Positions 35,775-45,860 of a DNA stretch of 64,000 nucleotides are shown piece by piece. Under the pieces are notes generated by a model. The model saw nothing but the letters and a program-made list of their open reading frames with translations. It was not told the origin of the DNA and did not search any database. The stretch is from Proteles cristata cristata. Taxonomy: Eukaryota > Chordata > Mammalia > Carnivora > Hyaenidae. Position 1 is the first letter of the stretch. Every line of letters begins with the position of its first letter. The stretch covers positions 2,358,501 to 2,422,500 of the forward strand of contig JAESUZ010005169.1 in assembly GCA_017311185.1 (NCBI GenBank). Direction: 5' to 3'. The position numbers were made by a program, and so were the translations under genes.

Positions 35775-36510
35775 TTATTGGTTTTGTTTAGTACTAATGC
35801 AGGAGTTCTGCTCCCGCCAAAGACAAATAAATTTGTTAAAAACCTAAGTCCCAATATAATAACAAAGAAAATCAGGCTATAAGAAATAAAACGTTCTTAA
35901 ACCCAGATTGCTGAAGTCACAAGGCCACAACATACAGAAATCCATGAACCTCCTGACTACAACCCAATGGAAATGCTTTGTAAACACTGGCAAATTTACT
36001 GAAGAGAAAGAGGCGCAGAATGCTATACTAGCAGGAAGGAGAATCTGGCTCCCAAATTTAGTAAACTTTTGAAGGTTGACTGTGAGCCACAATGAGAGCA
36101 TAGAGTACCTGGGAACAGTAGACACAGGGGAGTTCATACCCACTCTGGGGCTCTTCTCCATGGACCTCTACATAGCATTGATAAATGAAATTGGGAACAG
36201 AATAGCAGACTGGAGAGAGTGGCATTTGGTGGGGTATACGTGGAGGAGGAGACCACTGCTATGACTAGGCAAGGCACAGAGCTTGACTGAGATCCTTCTC
36301 TACTCTACAAAAGCTCTAGGCTGCCCCGGCAAGAGCAAAGAACCCCACTGCCTCAGACCACAAGTAAGTACCATTGTGACCTACTGAAGAACAAAAGAAA
36401 AAAATAATCCTACTATTGGGGCTGGGGCAATTTTGGGTCCAGAAATTGTACCAAAACCATTGGCAGTCTCCTAACTTTGGAGGAAAGCAGGACACTCTCC
36501 TCCCTCAAAA
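35775..36510 (+). other. Unassigned sequence, possibly old L1 5' UTR
   Basis: Less AT-rich than average, with a 94-codon minus frame (35877-36161) and a 62-codon plus frame (36076-36264), both without domains. Its position directly before L1 ORF1-like sequence, plus runs such as GCCCCGGCAAGAGCAAAGAA, suggests an ancient L1 5' untranslated region, but the likeness is weak. Confidence 0.3.
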
Positions 36511-36520
36511 GTACCAAAAA

Positions 36521-36730
36521 GGGGTGCCAGGGTGACTCAGTCAGTTAAGTGTCCAACTCTTGATTGGTCATAATTAAGGTCATAATCTCACAGTTTGTGA
36601 GTTGAAGCCCTGCATCAGGCTTGGCACTGAGATCACAGAGCCTGCTCAAGATTCTGTCTCCCTCTCTCACTGCCCCTCCTCTGATGGCTTTCTATGTCTC
36701 TCTCAAAATAAATAAAAAATAAACTTAAAA
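36521..36730 (+). mobile_element. SINEC
   Basis: Head GGGGTGCCAGGGTGACTCAG, body CAGAGCCTGCTCAAGATTCT, tail AAAATAAATAAAAAATAAAC. TSDs AGTACCAAAAA (36510-36520) and AATACCAAAAA (36731-36741) differ once. Confidence 0.92.
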
Positions 36731-36734
36731 AATA

Positions 36735-37400
36735 CCAAAAAAAACCAAGACAGAGTTTATTTGCTACTGGGAGGACACACGGCAAAGACAAGAGCCACTT
36801 CAAAGACAAAGGCAGAGAGTACCCCCCTAATACTGAATCTGGATCATGAAAATAGAGATCTCCCCCCGCCCAAAACCATAGCAAGTACCAAGTACCAAGC
36901 AATAGCAATCTACTGCTGGAAGAGGGTAAATAGTATGTAGAGAGATCCAAGCTGAAAAATACAAAAAATAAAATACTGCTAGACACATTATATTCAAAGT
37001 ACTTAAAACCAAAGATGAAGAGTTAATTTTGTAGGCAGTCATTCAGAAAAGGAAGGAAGGAAGGAAAATAGGAAGGAAGAAAAGAAGATAGATCATATAC
37101 TAATTAAAATTCAAAGGCAAGAATTAGAGTCAGAAACTATGCAAACCAGAAGACAAAAATTGACATCATTAAAGTAATGCCACAAACAATCAAAAAGTCA
37201 AACTAGGATATTATATGCAGAAAAAAGAAATTTTTATATTAAATATTTTTAGGCACCCAGTGCTAAGAAAATTCATTACCAGCATATCTGCATTCAGACA
37301 GAAGGAACATAGTATCAGAGAGAGATCTGAAATACAGAGTTCCAGATATGGTCTCAATAAAGATAGAGAAGATATTTTTATTTTTATTTTAAATCATTCT
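36735..37400 (+). mobile_element. Ancient L1, ORF1-region remnant
   Basis: AGACACATTATATTCAAAGT, ACTTAAAACCAAAGATGAAG, AACTATGCAAACCAGAAGAC and TCAGACAGAAGGAACATAGT parallel the old mammalian L1 ORF1 series ('agacacatcatagtaaaactgctgaaaaccaaagac...accatggaagccagaag...'). No open frame survives. Confidence 0.58.
37048..37078. repeat. (GGAA)n microsatellite
   Basis: Four GGAA units, an AAATA break, then GGAAGGAAG. Short and imperfect. Confidence 0.8.
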
Positions 37401-37669
37401 AAATATACTTGACTGTCAATGCAAAATTAATAATACTGAATTGTGTATTTATTGCCTGTGTAAAAATTAAATATATGACAATAATATAAAAGAGAAGAGG
37501 GAAGAAACATAAGTAGACTTGTATATACAACAGTACGATGTATATACAACATGTATGTTGTATGAAGCTGTACAATATTATTTGACTTTAGATTGTGATA
37601 AAGAAATAAATAAGAAACCAATATTATAGTTAAATGTAAGAATAAAATATATACAAAATAATGTTTTCA

Positions 37670-37880
37670 TTAAAAGTTTTTTAAGTTTATTTATTTATTT
37701 TGAGAGAGACAGAGACAGTGTGAGTGGGAGAGGTGCAGAGAGAGAGGGAGACAGAATCCTAAGCAGGTTCTGTGCTACCAGCACAGACCCCAGTGTGGGC
37801 TCGAACTCCTGAAACTATATCATGACCTGCACCGAAATCACAAGTCGACATTTAACTGACTGAGCCACCCAGGTGGCCCT
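37670..37880 (-). mobile_element. SINEC at the tail of an L1
   Basis: Head complement GACTGAGCCACCCAGGTGGC, body AAGCAGGTTCTGTGCTACCA, GA-rich tract from 37702. Its head abuts the T-run that marks the A-tail of the minus-strand L1 starting at 37881. Confidence 0.92.
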
Positions 37881-38278
37881 TTTTTTCAACTTTTAATATA
37901 AATTCTAGTTAGTTAATATATATGATAAAATTGGATTCAGGTGCAGAATTTAGTGATTCATCACTTACATGTAACATTCAGTGTTCATCAAAATAGGTTC
38001 CTTCCTTAATACCCATTATCTATTTAGGCCATCTCCATTTCCCACCATCAACTTCAGTTTGTTCTCCATAGTTAAGTCTCTTGTGGTTAGTTTCCCTCTC
38101 TCTCCCCGCCGCCCCATCCCCTATAGTTGTATGTTTCTTTTTTTTTTTAAATTCCACATATGAGTGAAATCATGTGGTATTTTTTCTGAGTGATTTTGCT
38201 TAGCATAATACTCTCTAGCTCAATCCATGTCATTGTAAATGGCAAGACTTCATTCTTTTAGAGAGCTGAATAATATTT
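37881..38278 (-). mobile_element. Carnivore L1 3' end, sense part of a twin-primed copy
   Basis: Minus-strand L1 3' UTR and ORF2 end. On the plus strand CACTTACATGTAACATTCAG, CCTTAATACCCATTATCTAT, TTCCACATATGAGTGAAATC, GCTTAGCATAATACTCTCTA and CATTGTAAATGGCAAGACTT are antisense of the L1 end. It starts (in L1 sense) at AATATTATTCAGC, immediately after the point where the inverted piece next door stops. Confidence 0.85.
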
Positions 38279-38762
38279 AAAACAAAAAAACAAACAATGC
38301 AGTTAAAAATGGGCAGGACGCATGAATAGACATTTTTCCAAAGAAGATATAGAGATGGCAAACAGACACATGAAAACATATTCGACATCACTCATCATCA
38401 GGGATATACAAATCAAAACTACAATGAGATATTACCTCACACTGGTGAGAATGGCTAAAATTAACAACACAGAAAACTATAGGTTTGTTGGAAAAGATGC
38501 AAAGAAAGGGGAACCCTCTTACAGTGTTGGTAGGAATGTAAATTGGTGTAGCAAAAGGGTTTGGAGATTCCTCAAAAAGTTAAAAATAGAACTACCCTAA
38601 AACCTAGCAATTACGTTATGAGATATTTGCCTAAAAAATGGAAATATACTGATTCAAAGGGACATATGCACCCAACGTTCATTTATAGCATCACTATCAA
38701 ACAATAGCTAAAAATGGAAAGAGCCCAAATGTCCATTGACTGATGAATGGATAAAAAAGATC
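38279..38762 (+). mobile_element. Inverted 5' part of the same L1
   Basis: Plus-strand L1 ORF2 C-terminal coding sequence: GAATAGACATTTTTCCAAAG, CACTGGTGAGAATGGCTAAA, GTTGGTAGGAATGTAAATTG, CTGATGAATGGATAAAAAAG. A decayed 92-codon frame (38322-38600) retains the NRHMK and TLVRMAK stretches of ORF2. It lies head to head with the minus-strand 3' end; order and breakpoints fit the twin-priming inversion known for L1. Confidence 0.85.
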
Positions 38763-38853
38763 TTTTTTAATACCATCTTTTTAAATACTATTTAATACCA
38801 TTTTTAATATTCTTTTAGTATCATTTAATTACCATTTTTAATACCATTTTAAT
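38763..38853. repeat. Degenerate 12-bp minisatellite
   Basis: About seven diverged units of the type TTTTTAATACCA (TTTTTTAATACCATC, TTTAATACCATTTTT, AATTACCATTTTTAATACC). Confidence 0.8.
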
Positions 38854-38868
38854 GTTATGGCTTAGTAA

Positions 38869-39909
38869 AGGGAATCAAGAGCAAAAATAAACTGTTGGGA
38901 CCTCATCAAGATTAAAAGCTTCTGAACAGCAAAGGAAACAACCCAGAAAATTAATAGGCAACCAACGGAATGGGAAAAGATAGTTGCAAATGATATATCA
39001 GATAAAGGGATGATATCCAGAATCTATAAGGAACTCACCAAACTACACGCCCGAAAAACAAACAACCCAGTGAAGAAATGGGCAGAAGATATGAACAGAC
39101 ACTTCTCCGAAGAGGACATCCAGATGGCCAACAGACACATGAAACGATGCTCAGCATCGCTCCTCATCAGGGAAATACAAATCAAAATCACACTGAGATA
39201 CCACCTCATGTCAGTCAGAGTGGCTAAAATGAGTCAATCAGAGAACTCTAGATGCTGGCGAGGATGTGGAGAAACGGGCACCCTCCTACACTGTTGGTGG
39301 GAATGTAAACTGGTACAGCCCCTCTGGAAAACAGTGTGGAGGTTCCTCAGGAAACTAACAATAGAACTCCCCTATGACCCAGCAATAGCACTGCTAGGAA
39401 TTTACCCAAGGGATACAGAAATGCTGATGCATAGGAGCACATGTACCCCAATGTTCATAGCAGCACTCTCCACAATAGCTAAAACCTGGAAAGAGCCTAA
39501 GTGTCCATCAACAGATGAATGGATCAAGAAGATGTGGTTTATCTATACCATGGAATACTACATGGCAATGAGAAAGAATGAAATCTGGCCATGTGTAGCA
39601 GCATGGATGGACCTTGAGGGTGTTATGCTGAGCGAAATAAGTCAGGCAGAGAAGGACAAATATCATATGTGTGCACACATAGGAGGATTAGGAGGAACTT
39701 AACAGAGGACCACGGGGAAGAAGAAGGGCGGAAATGGTGGGGGAAAGGGAGAGAGGCAAACCATGAGAGACTCTTGAATGCTGACAAAAACTGAGGACTG
39801 ATGGATGTGGGGGGGAGGAGGGATGGGCATGGAGGAGGACACTTGTGGGGATGAGCACTGGGTGTTATGTGGAAACTAATTTGACAATAAACTATTTGTA
39901 AAAAAAAAA
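38869..39909 (+). mobile_element. Young carnivore L1, 5'-truncated, perfect 18-bp TSD
   Basis: About 1.04 kb of L1 covering the end of ORF2, the whole 3' UTR and an A tail of about 11. The TSD AATGTTATGGCTTAGTAA is exact at 38851-38868 and 39910-39927, and its 5' edge reads TTTT/AA, the usual L1 endonuclease site. The 3' UTR has a purine- and G-rich part (39807-39840) and ends TTTGACAATAAACTATTTG. Much better preserved than any other L1 here, so it is the latest LINE insertion in the window. Confidence 0.95.
38926..39702 (+). pseudogene. L1 ORF2 C-terminal open frame (remnant)
   Basis: Open for 259 codons including the natural TAA at 39700-39702; a TGA at 38923-38925 replaces a codon just upstream, so it cannot be read from the element's start. 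From the Met at 39010 the product is 230 residues. It keeps the ORF2 C-terminal cysteine motif CX3CX7HX4C (Cys82, Cys86, His94, Cys99). The endonuclease and reverse transcriptase domains are lost by 5' truncation, so the element cannot move itself. In the family this segment belongs to a protein that binds L1 RNA and copies it at the target; here it is only a fossil frame. Confidence 0.9.
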
Positions 39910-39913
39910 AATG

Positions 39914-40023
39914 TTATGGCTTAGTAATATTCCATTACATATATATATACATATATACACATATATGTATATAATGGAATTATTATATATATGTATATAT
40001 AATGGAATATTACTGAGCCATAA
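39914..40023. repeat. L1-derived imperfect palindrome
   Basis: Left arm 39914-39949 and right arm 39988-40023 are inverted copies matching at 33 of 36 positions, separated by 38 bp of AT repeats. Each arm carries the L1 sequence TAATGGAATATTACT-AGCC, once on each strand. The left arm's start is part of the young L1's TSD, so the palindrome existed before that insertion. Confidence 0.85.
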
Positions 40024-41377
40024 AATTAATTTTAAAATTACATTTTCATCTCTTTAATCAATATAATTTTTACTTCATTTTCTAGATAAACATCCTTCTA
40101 ATAGGATGAGATTTTTAAAAATAGCATTAATTGGTACGCACATAACACTTTGGTTAACAGAAGTGCAGAAGCATGTCATGCATTGTTTTTAATAATATAA
40201 TAATTACTTGAAAGCACACCTCAAATTAATAAATAATTTCAAGTTAATGAATTATTAATGGTATCTGAAATTAAAACAAAATATAACTTAACAAGGAGTG
40301 GGAAACATGCAATGTACAAAATTGTGCACCTGCAAATTTTATTCACTAAAACTTGTAGATGAGTTGAATGATTAGAAAAATCACACCAGTATATGACTTG
40401 TTGGAACACTTCCTTTTGCTTTGTTTAGAGACCTGAAAAACCTTTCTTCTGTTTTCTAGTTTCTAGCAATGGTATCTTTAGAACAGGCATTTTAAGAATA
40501 GTAGGTCTATTTATTCTTCATTTATGGTACTCAGAATAGAATTACTTTGCTGAATTCATAGCTGTTTTGAAGATACTGTGCCTGAAAGTTACAAACACCT
40601 ATAAATCTAAGTGGGTTCTGATTTTTCATAACTTAGGGGCTCATATCATCTCCAGTGCTTTTGATACTGTGCCAACATTTTGTGATGGCTAAGAGGTTGG
40701 AGAGAGAATTTTGAATAACACAAAAACGTCAGAATAAGGCATTCTCCCAATAACAACGTGCATGGGCAGTTTTAAAGAAAAAACTATTAGGTTTACATCT
40801 GTAATTAAGATGCTGCCAACAAAAATTGACATTAATTAATATTTTGAAATTCTGCTTTTATATTTAGTACTTAAAGGCAAGTAGTTGCCTTTTTAGGCAT
40901 ATTTTAGGCAATTTAAATTTAATTTTAGGCAATTAAAAGTCATATTTTAATATGATAGTTTTTATATTATTATAAATTAACATACTTTGTAATTTATTTC
41001 AGTAACTGAACTCATACACAATGTATATTATATTATTATAAAATGACATATTAATGTAAATTGATGTGATATTATGATATATAATATGAATTGTATTAAC
41101 TACATCAATATATTATTGGTAAATTATTCTAAATTCAGAGGCTGTTTTTTTTGAAATTTGGTTATTCTAGGGCACCATAAACAATTATCATTAGATATCC
41201 AAATATAATTTTGAAAATTGCTGAAACATTTTATAGGTGCATTATATAAATATGCAAATTAATATATAAATTTATATATACATATTTTTCTTTGTGTATA
41301 TATGTATTTATTTATTTACTTGCTTATTTATTATTTATATTCATTAAAATTACATGTGGTGTGTATATAAATGTTAA
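40024..41377. other. Unique, very AT-rich sequence
   Basis: No gene seen. At 40888-40936 TTTTAGGCA occurs three times in a local duplication. 41010-41110 and 41230-41345 are AT-rich simple sequence (TATATAAATTTATATATAC and TATTTATTTATTT). Confidence 0.5.
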
Positions 41378-41585
41378 AAATATTTTTATTTGAATATAGT
41401 TGACACACAATATTACAGTAGGAACAGGTCTACAACACAGTGATTCCACTTCCCTATATGTTATGCTATGTTCACCCTGAGTGTAGCCACCATGTGTCAC
41501 CCTACACTACTATAATATCATTGGCCATATTCCCTATGGTATGCCTTTTATTCCCATGACTTATTCATGCTGTAACTGTTTTTAT
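41378..41585 (-). mobile_element. L1 3' UTR end, antisense
   Basis: TTTATTTGAATATAGTTGAC, ACACAATATTACAGTAGG, GTCTACAACACAGTGATTCC, TGTTATGCTATGTTCACCCT and TTCCCATGACTTATTCATGC are the antisense of a well-known L1 3' terminus ('...cctgaaactaatataacattgtatgtcaactata'). Confidence 0.78.
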
Positions 41586-42649
41586 AAATATATAAAATAT
41601 ATATGGATGTATTCATTTGCAAAAGAAAATCATGAACACAAAACAGTGTGTATATGTATATATATTTACTCATGTACATTCACTGCAAATTAGAATATGG
41701 ACACAAAATCAAATTTATATGGTTGCAAAGTAAAGAATAGATATAAAATATTGATACCTAATAAAGATAATTATTAAAGACCCCTATCCAACTGGAATAA
41801 AACTGATCAATTTCTATGTCACCAAACCATATTTCCTAGAAAATCAATTCTAAGTACCATTTCAGCCTAAAATCCACAAAGTAAGCCAGAATGTCAAACT
41901 ATATTTAACTATAATAATATAAGCACTATTAGGAGAAAAGCACAAGTAATATGAAATTATAGACACATTTAATAGTGAATGAGTAAATCCAAAGTAAAAA
42001 GCTTGATATATTTTTCTTTAGTTTTCTATAAGTAGGTTATATACTTTGTCTATTTCCCATAGGGTGGCAGTCAAAGGAATATGCCACCTTTCTATTCTGT
42101 ATTATTATAATTTTGTTAATATTATCTTATTGTATACATAGTAAAAGTAATTTATCTATAATTCTGAAGAAATCATAAATTCTATAGGATTCTAGCTACC
42201 TGAAAACACATTTCAAAAACTGAAATTTTCTCACAAAGAAAAACACTTAAGCCTGTAGATTTAAGGTCTAGTTCTCTCCAACATTCCCACTGAAATGATC
42301 AAAGGCTTAGCTCATATGTGGCAGGATAATATTTATACGTTGTCTGTGGATTTACCCTTCTCCCTCCATTTCCAGAAAGTAGCTGTTATTTTTGTTTTTT
42401 TGTTTTCTGTTTTGTGCCATAGATTTGTATGAGCAGAAAAAAGCTAAAGTGCTTCTTCTGTTTTCGTGCGATTTTAAGCTTAGCAAAGAGGATGTCTTGG
42501 ATTTTAAGGGAAATGATGAGGAAAGGAGAATTAAGAAGCAACTAAATATAAACGGGAAGGACTGAGATTGAGAAAGGGGGCTGAGTACTGTGTCCATTGG
42601 GAAACCATAGCACTCCAGGGAGAAGGCAAGACCTCAGGGGAACACAATA
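41586..42649. other. Unique AT-rich sequence
   Basis: No gene. The 81-codon minus frame at 42352-42597 is Ser-rich, low complexity, and without a family match I know. Confidence 0.4.
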
Positions 42650-42870
42650 TCTAATACATGTCTAGAGCTTGCTGTGTGTGAGGGACTGTTTGGAGAACTT
42701 CACACCCATTTATTTATTTTATCTTCATAAAAATCTTCGGCAGTAACATCTTAGAATTTACATTTTACAGATGAAAAACAGAGACAATGAGAAGTTAGAT
42801 AATATACAATACCACACAACGAATAGGAGAGACAATATTTGATTCAGAACTGTTTGGCTCCATTGTCTGC
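42650..42870 (-). mobile_element. MIR, antisense
   Basis: TAGAGCTTGCTGTGTGTGAG, TTTATTTTATCTTCATAAAA, ATTTTACAGATGAAAAACAG, AGACAATGAGAAGTTAGATA, ACACAACGAATAGGAG, GGCTCCATTGTCTGCACTCA give the complete antisense MIR order. One of the better preserved MIRs here. Confidence 0.8.
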
Positions 42871-43415
42871 ACTCATCCACTGTACTTTCACCACTAAAGG
42901 CTGTATGTGTACATGGTATCTTGTTGCCAAATTCCTCAACATTATAACACTAAATAAAATCTGGGAAGAGTTTGTCCTTCTGAGGTCATATTTGGGTGCC
43001 TGGTATTTGCCAGAAGATGAGAATTTCTGAGATTAAATTTTCCACCAGCCTTGTAGAATGAGGGCTTAGAGGCATAATTAAATTAATTTAAAACAAAATT
43101 ATTTAAAAATGTCAATAAGCCCATGTACTTTGCACAAATAGTAGTATGCAAGAATCTTTGAGGACTTTAGGCAAGATAGAATACAGAAACAAAGAGGCCT
43201 GGTGATAGGACAACAACCCAAGTCAAGACAACTATTGGACTCAGGTATGTGAAGCAGATTCCAATAGATATGTACTCTTGTTTCAGAATCTCTGGCATCT
43301 GAGATGAAAGGTGGTTGAGGCAGATGGGAGGTATAAATCTTGATTCAACTATGACCTTGGGGAAGGTCACAGATTCCTGAGATGACAGAGATGACAGGGG
43401 ACCCTGTGTTGGTAT
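42871..43415. other. Unique sequence
   Basis: No feature seen. Confidence 0.4.
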
Positions 43416-43868
43416 CTACTGCTCCTTGCTTATACCTATGGCAGCTAGACTTACTAGGCAAAGAGGATTGGTTTCTTGTTTGTTTTTGTAGTAAGTAAGG
43501 TTAAATGAGCCTCTGAGAGAACGGGAGCAATGCTCTAACCAGCTTCTAGTGGTACAACCAAAATGGAGACAGAGCAACGCCATGCTAGTTGCTATGACTC
43601 TGTGGTTATCAGGCTGCCTCCTTAAGTCTTCAGATTTGAGGGCCTCTGAACTAGAAAAGAAAATTGGAGTGAATATAAACATTTTGCTTCCTACTCCCTT
43701 TGGATGTAACTGATTTAAACCAAAACAAACCCAATTTCTGAAATGACCCTCTGCAACTTCAATGAAGCACAAGCACAGTGAGTTAGCAAGGAAAAAATAA
43801 ATAACTGAAACTAAAAATAGATGGGCAACCCTAGGGAGGGGGAAGAATTGAGAACAAGAGAAAAACAA
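43416..43868 (-). other. Unassigned 150-codon open frame
   Basis: The longest frame in the window outside recognised elements, apart from the L1 frame. It starts MFFSCSQFFPLPRVAHLF with a hydrophobic first third (VISVIYFFLANSLCLCF-like) and ends AAIGISKEQ. No domain recognised, no visible promoter or splice context. A-rich DNA on the sense strand gives long Phe/Leu frames on the other, so chance is the leading explanation; an old transposon or retrocopy is possible. Confidence 0.2.
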
Positions 43869-43944
43869 ACAAAAACAATAATTACTGCATCTGAGATGGG
43901 AACACCATCATCACCTTATTTTGGAGGGGTTGTGGGGGCTAAGA

Positions 43945-44110
43945 AGTAGGTTAAAAAGAAATTTATTTTCTCACAATTCTGAATAACTAAAAGTCAAAGA
44001 TCAGGTGTTGGCAAAGTTGCTTCTCCTTGGTCCTTTTCCCTTGGCTTGCACATGGTCATCTCCCTAGGTTTGTCTGGTCTTCCTTTGTATTGGTCCATCT
44101 CTGTCTTTTC
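43945..44110 (-). mobile_element. MLT1-like LTR remnant (tentative)
   Basis: AAATTTATTTTCTCACAATT, AAAGTCAAAGATCAGGTGTT, TTCCCTTGGCTTGCACATGG follow the antisense MLT1 3' end ('aaatttattttctcacagttctgg...gatcaaggtg...cttggcttg'). The rest up to about 44290 cannot be matched. Confidence 0.5.
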
Positions 44111-45074
44111 AGTCTTTGAAAGATTGCCTGAAATTTCTTCTGTGCCTGATTTTACTCCCCTCCCATCCAATTTTATAGCTCTTGGGAGTCCGAGGGCTTA
44201 CCAATACCTATGCTAATGCTAAGGAGACTATGTTCTCCTTGCTTTCTCTGTCTCTTACATTATTTACTGGCTCAAACACATTAGTCCTGACATAAAACAT
44301 GATACCTAGTGCTTTCATTTTCAAATAAACACAAAAATAATAATCAAATTGATAAACCAAACATCCATATGCTGAAAATGTGCTGGAGCCCCACCAAAAG
44401 TCATGGCAAGTGCCTCAGAACTATCTATAACCTCCTTGATTCACTCCACCTCTCCATTAGCAAATTACAACTCAGTGATCACCTTTGTTTCCTGAGAATT
44501 CCCTTAGCTTCTCTCACACACACACAATATTTTTCAATAGAGTTTTCTCTCTAAGAGGAACTCTTATGCCAGCTGTTCACAGAAACAAATGCTTCACCTC
44601 GGATGAAAAACTGTAATGGAGGAATGTACAGAATATTGGATACTGTAGAAACCCACATGAGTACATCAGATGTCAATTTTAAGAAATCTTTCACAAAATA
44701 ATTAAGCAAAAGAAAAAGAGATCATAAATTATGAGAATGAGGAAGGCACATGGAAAGCACCCTAAAATACAATTTGCAGTGCAGGTGCAGTCAAGAACAA
44801 GGTGAAAATCAATGATCAAGAAGTAATAAAATGAATTTTTCTGGGGTTAAGTAATACTCGAAACTGGAGATGAAGATGGCTTAAAATCTATCATGCAACA
44901 TAAACAAAGAGAGCACGTCAACTTTGTGCTTATCACTGTAGAAGTCATAAATGTTAAAGACAAAGAAAACAAACAAAATTTCTGAGTATTTTTAGACACA
45001 CACACATTTATCCTTTAATCTGTAATATACAAGTTGTGGTACCAAAAGTACATTGCCAGAAATATGAGAGTTTC
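44111..45074. other. Unique sequence
   Basis: No gene. The 81-codon plus frame at 44309-44554 has no motif. Confidence 0.4.
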
Positions 45075-45283
45075 TAAGTTGTTTTGTTTATTTATTTTGA
45101 AAGAGAAAAAGATAGCATGAGTAGGGGAATAGCAGAAAGACAAGGAAAGACAAAATCCCAAGGAGGCTCTGTGCTGCCAGGCCAGAGCCTGATGTGGGGC
45201 TTGAACTCACAAAACCCTGAGATCATGAACTGAGCCAAAACCAAGAGGCAGACACTTAACTGACTGAACCACCCAGACACCTC
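45075..45283 (-). mobile_element. SINEC, diverged, minus strand
   Basis: Head complement GACTGAACCACCCAGACACC, body GAGGCTCTGTGCTGCCAGG, decayed GA tract (GAAAGAGAAAAAGATAG). Older than most SINEs here. Confidence 0.88.
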
Positions 45284-45860
45284 AAGATTTCCATATATAA
45301 TGTAACTTAAAAAAACAAAATAACAACCAAAAAAACAAATGCATAAAGATGTAATCCAGATGACTTAGAAATTAATCACTCCAAACATTGGTACCAAAAT
45401 TAAAACAAATAAGCAAAGATTATCTTTCCTAAAAAAAAATAAAAAAAAAAATAATCCTCTACTCTTTCAGCTAATTACAGTGAAAAACACTGGAAAGAAG
45501 AAGCAGACTGGCAAGAGACTTTGGCATCCAGGAAATAACACAGTGCTGAGTCTGTGGGGTTTCTTTTTTCTTTATAAATTGCAGATTTGGTGTTATAAAA
45601 GCCAGTAACTTGTAAATGCCAATGGGCACAGACAATAAAAGCCTTAACAAGTGCCTGCTCCAGTTTAGTAAAAGGACAAGAAAAGAGGCAGTGTAGCAAG
45701 ATTTAAAAAAAAAAAAAAAAAAAACTTCAGAAAACATTAGCAAACAGCTACTTTACTCTATCCAACACCACCGAAAAAATGTGGCCTCACCTCCATTCAT
45801 ACCAGCAAATGCCTAGGGTGTAACCTGGACTTCCACTCTCCACTGGTTATAAAAATTGGC
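45284..45860. other. Unassigned sequence ending in an A20 tract
   Basis: Contains two A-rich tracts (45430-45453 and an unbroken A20 at 45705-45724). The sequence before the A20 is less AT-rich and shows two overlapping minus frames (45471-45743 and 45475-45699). It could be a short retrocopy of an mRNA 3' end, but I find neither a polyadenylation signal at the right distance nor a TSD. Confidence 0.3.

Noticed and set aside
38322..38600. 92-codon frame as a host gene
   Set aside because: Inverted fragment of L1 ORF2.
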